From Bacillota bacterium (GTDB lineage Bacteria > Bacillota > Sulfobacillia > Symbiobacteriales > Symbiobacteriaceae), in assembly GCA_028287415.1 (NCBI GenBank), contig JAQBPS010000574.1, forward strand, positions 1-6,230: DNA of 6,230 nucleotides, given 5' to 3'. Of the stretch, positions 5,062-6,230 are shown in pieces. The number at the start of each line of letters is the position of its first letter. The first letter of the stretch is position 1. Position numbers and translations under genes: made by a program. Under the pieces are notes generated by a model. The model was not told the DNA's origin. It did not search any database and was given only the letters and a program-made list of their open reading frames with translations.

Positions 5062-5793
5062 TCAATCACCAGCGGCCGGAATTAGCCGGTCCTGGAAATG
5101 TTTCAGTCGCTCGACCTTGAGGTTGCCCGCCCGTCCGCCCGCCCCGGAGAATCCCCAGAAGGCCTCGCCCCGTGCTTCCACCCGCAGCAGTCGTGGCGCA
5201 CGTGTCTGCATCGCATTGGCGACGGCGATTTTCTCCTGCGGCGAAAGCCGAAGCGCGCGCAACTGGGTGGAGGGCCAGTCGCCATCCGGCATGCAGCGCC
5301 ACAGGCAACGGGCGAGGCCGAGGCCCGCTGCCCAGGCACCCAGGGCCGGGAGTTGCTCATGATTGAGGCGGGTGACGGTGGCGAGAATGCCGGTGCGCTG
5401 CTCAAGGCCCTGCTTGATGAAGAGGTCGAGCGCTGCCAGCGCCCGGGCGTGGCTCCCCGCACCGTGCAGCTGGTCATGGATTTCCCGGTCGGGGCTGTCC
5501 AGTGCGATCAGCGCGTGCACGTGCCGTTCCACCAGTGCCCGCACCACCCAGGGTTCGAGCAGGCCGCCGTTCAGGTAGGCGGTGATCCGGGGAATGCGGG
5601 CCTTCTGACCGCGGCGGACGAGCTGCCAGAAACCGGGATAGCCAAGCGGCTCGGCCCCGCCGAGAATCAGCTCGTGGCCGCCCTGGGCGGCGAAGTCGTC
5701 CACCAGGGCGCCCCACTGGTAGCCCGTGAGCTCATGCCCTGTGGTTGGATCCGCCGCCGTGGGCAGCACCAGCAGAAGCTGTTCGACGCACAC
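5062..5793 (-). CDS. Radical-SAM-like TIM-barrel protein lacking the 4Fe-4S cysteines
   Basis: The 243-residue sequence follows the course of a radical SAM barrel. A first strand EQLLLVLPTAAD (4-15) is followed by a helix (WGALVDDFAAQG), then LILGGAEPLGYPGFWQLVR (42-60), which resembles the GGEP SAM-binding motif. ITAYLNGG (70-77) follows, then ALIALDSPDREIHDQLHGAG (94-113), very like the SLDGxDxxxHDxxRG strand of SPASM-type enzymes. The CxxxCxxC motif expected after strand 1 is absent: the only cysteines are C2, C163 and C167. It may be a catalytically silent partner or have a different chemistry. The frame stays open to a TTG at 5847, but that codon lies inside the promoter spacer. GTG 5793, with GGCGGGGGGCG about 8 nt upstream, is the better start. 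It is the first gene of an operon with the GNAT gene. No function is assigned. Confidence 0.65.
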   Translation of the reverse strand: MCVEQLLLVLPTAADPTTGHELTGYQWGALVDDFAAQGGHELILGGAEPLGYPGFWQLVRRGQKARIPRITAYLNGGLLEPWVVRALVERHVHALIALDSPDREIHDQLHGAGSHARALAALDLFIKQGLEQRTGILATVTRLNHEQLPALGAWAAGLGLARCLWRCMPDGDWPSTQLRALRLSPQEKIAVANAMQTRAPRLLRVEARGEAFWGFSGAGGRAGNLKVERLKHFQDRLIPAAGD

Positions 5794-5827
5794 GTGAAAC
5801 GCCCCCCGCCTCGCTCTGTTCGCTATC

Positions 5828-5857
5828 AGTGTACTAGTTTTTGCCAATAAATGTCAA
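5828..5857 (-). promoter_or_regulatory. Sigma-A-type promoter of the radical-SAM-like/GNAT operon
   Basis: On the minus strand a perfect -35 TTGACA (5857-5852) is followed after 18 bp by TACACT (5833-5828), four of six matches to TATAAT. The transcript would begin near 5821, leaving about 28 nt before the GTG at 5793. It lies 44 bp from the first palindromic repeat. Confidence 0.7.
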
Positions 5858-5900
5858 TTGTTTTTTCGCTGAGGGCGAACGGCGGGTGTTGGGCTCCTTG

Positions 5901-6037
5901 GGACATAATATGGCCACGGATTACACCGATTACACCGATTTCAGAGAAACACTGATTAAAACATAAAAATATGTATTAAATCCGTGTCTGCTTTGAAAAT
6001 CCGTGGAACCCGTGAAATCCGTGGCCATATAATGTCC
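5901..6037. repeat. Palindromic repeat element, copy 1 (137 bp)
   Basis: The ends are 22-bp inverted repeats with one mismatch (5901-5922 and 6016-6037), built around GGACAT, then ATGGCCACGGATT. The whole element can fold on itself: the centre is ACATA-AAAA-TATGT (5961-5974), near the midpoint. The left arm holds a tandem GATTACACC (5919-5927, 5928-5936). There is no coding sequence and no visible target-site duplication. It is AT-richer than the genes around it. Elements built of CCACGGATT-type units are dispersed in several bacteria; a MITE-like or REP-like origin is inference. Confidence 0.8.
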
Positions 6038-6084
6038 GGTTCTACAGGATCCTGCGCGGTGCAGGGGTCGCTTAGCGCGGGCAT

Positions 6085-6222
6085 TTTAATGGCCACGGAT
6101 TGCACGGATTTCACTGATTCGGGGACATAAACACAGATCAAAACACATAAATATATATTTGTCCCGTAATCTGTGTCTGCGTTGAAAATCCATGGAATCC
6201 GTGAAACCCGTGGCCATATAAA
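6085..6222. repeat. Palindromic repeat element, copy 2 (about 138 bp)
   Basis: This is a diverged second copy, in the same orientation. Its arms are ATGGCCACGG (6089-6098) and CCGTGGCCAT (6208-6217), extended outwards by TTTA/TAAA. The right 49 bp (6173-6221) match copy 1 (5984-6032) at 45 positions, while the left arm differs more and has indels. An inner hairpin pairs ACACAGAT (6131-6138) with ATCTGTGT (6169-6176), and GGGACA (6122-6127) could pair with TGTCCC (6160-6165). A 47-bp unique spacer with the palindrome CAGGATCCTG (6045-6054) separates the copies. Together with copy 1 it fills the gene-free stretch 5848-6230; I see nothing else there. Confidence 0.8.
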
Positions 6223-6230
6223 CCCTCAAC

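Noticed and set aside
5098..5850. Plus-strand 250-codon frame opposite the radical-SAM-like gene
   Set aside because: The minus strand has matching barrel motifs, a promoter and a ribosome binding site; the plus frame has none.
5901..6222. CRISPR array from the repeated CCACGGATT units
   Set aside because: Only two copies, each a long palindrome with diverged arms; there is no regular repeat-spacer pattern.

Overview
The window is high-G+C DNA with Firmicutes-style expression signals: strong GGAGG ribosome binding sites, frequent GTG starts and a TTGACA promoter. Its gene content, a MurQ / GntR / AmiE-like hydrolase cluster plus a ROK sugar kinase, also fits a Gram-positive. High G+C with a Firmicutes gene set recalls Symbiobacterium-like bacteria, but that is inference. 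All but one of the confident genes lie on the minus strand.

Right to left along the direction of most transcription: positions 5848-6230 hold no gene but two copies of a roughly 137-bp palindromic repeat (5901-6037, 6085-6222). A sigma-A-type promoter (5828-5857) then drives a protein with a radical-SAM-like fold that lacks the cluster-binding cysteines (5793-5062), followed by a GNAT-type acetyltransferase (5012-4209). The end of that gene and the space after it carry four DnaA-box-like iterons (4152-4224). Next comes a short unlisted gene for a 45-residue exported peptide (4027-3890), closed by two strong hairpins (3856-3831 and 3823-3782).

A structured leader (3781-3602) precedes a ROK-family sugar kinase (3601-2639). 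The kinase converges on the only plus-strand gene, a 116-residue protein I do not recognise (2241-2591); a perfect 13-bp hairpin separates their ends.

The left third is one operon read leftwards: an AmiE/beta-lactamase-fold serine hydrolase (2061-931), a NagR/DasR-type GntR regulator (908-162) and the first 54 codons of murQ (162-1, cut by the window edge). It is a cell-wall amino-sugar recycling operon. The hydrolase would release MurNAc from muropeptides and MurQ would turn MurNAc-6-phosphate into GlcNAc-6-phosphate. The GntR protein probably binds the dre-like operator at 2081-2097 that overlaps the operon promoter. The nearby ROK kinase could supply the sugar phosphate, though it is not in the same transcript.

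The parts most worth a second look are the cysteine-less radical-SAM-like protein with its GNAT partner and downstream exported peptide, the DnaA-box-like cluster, and the dre-like operator.
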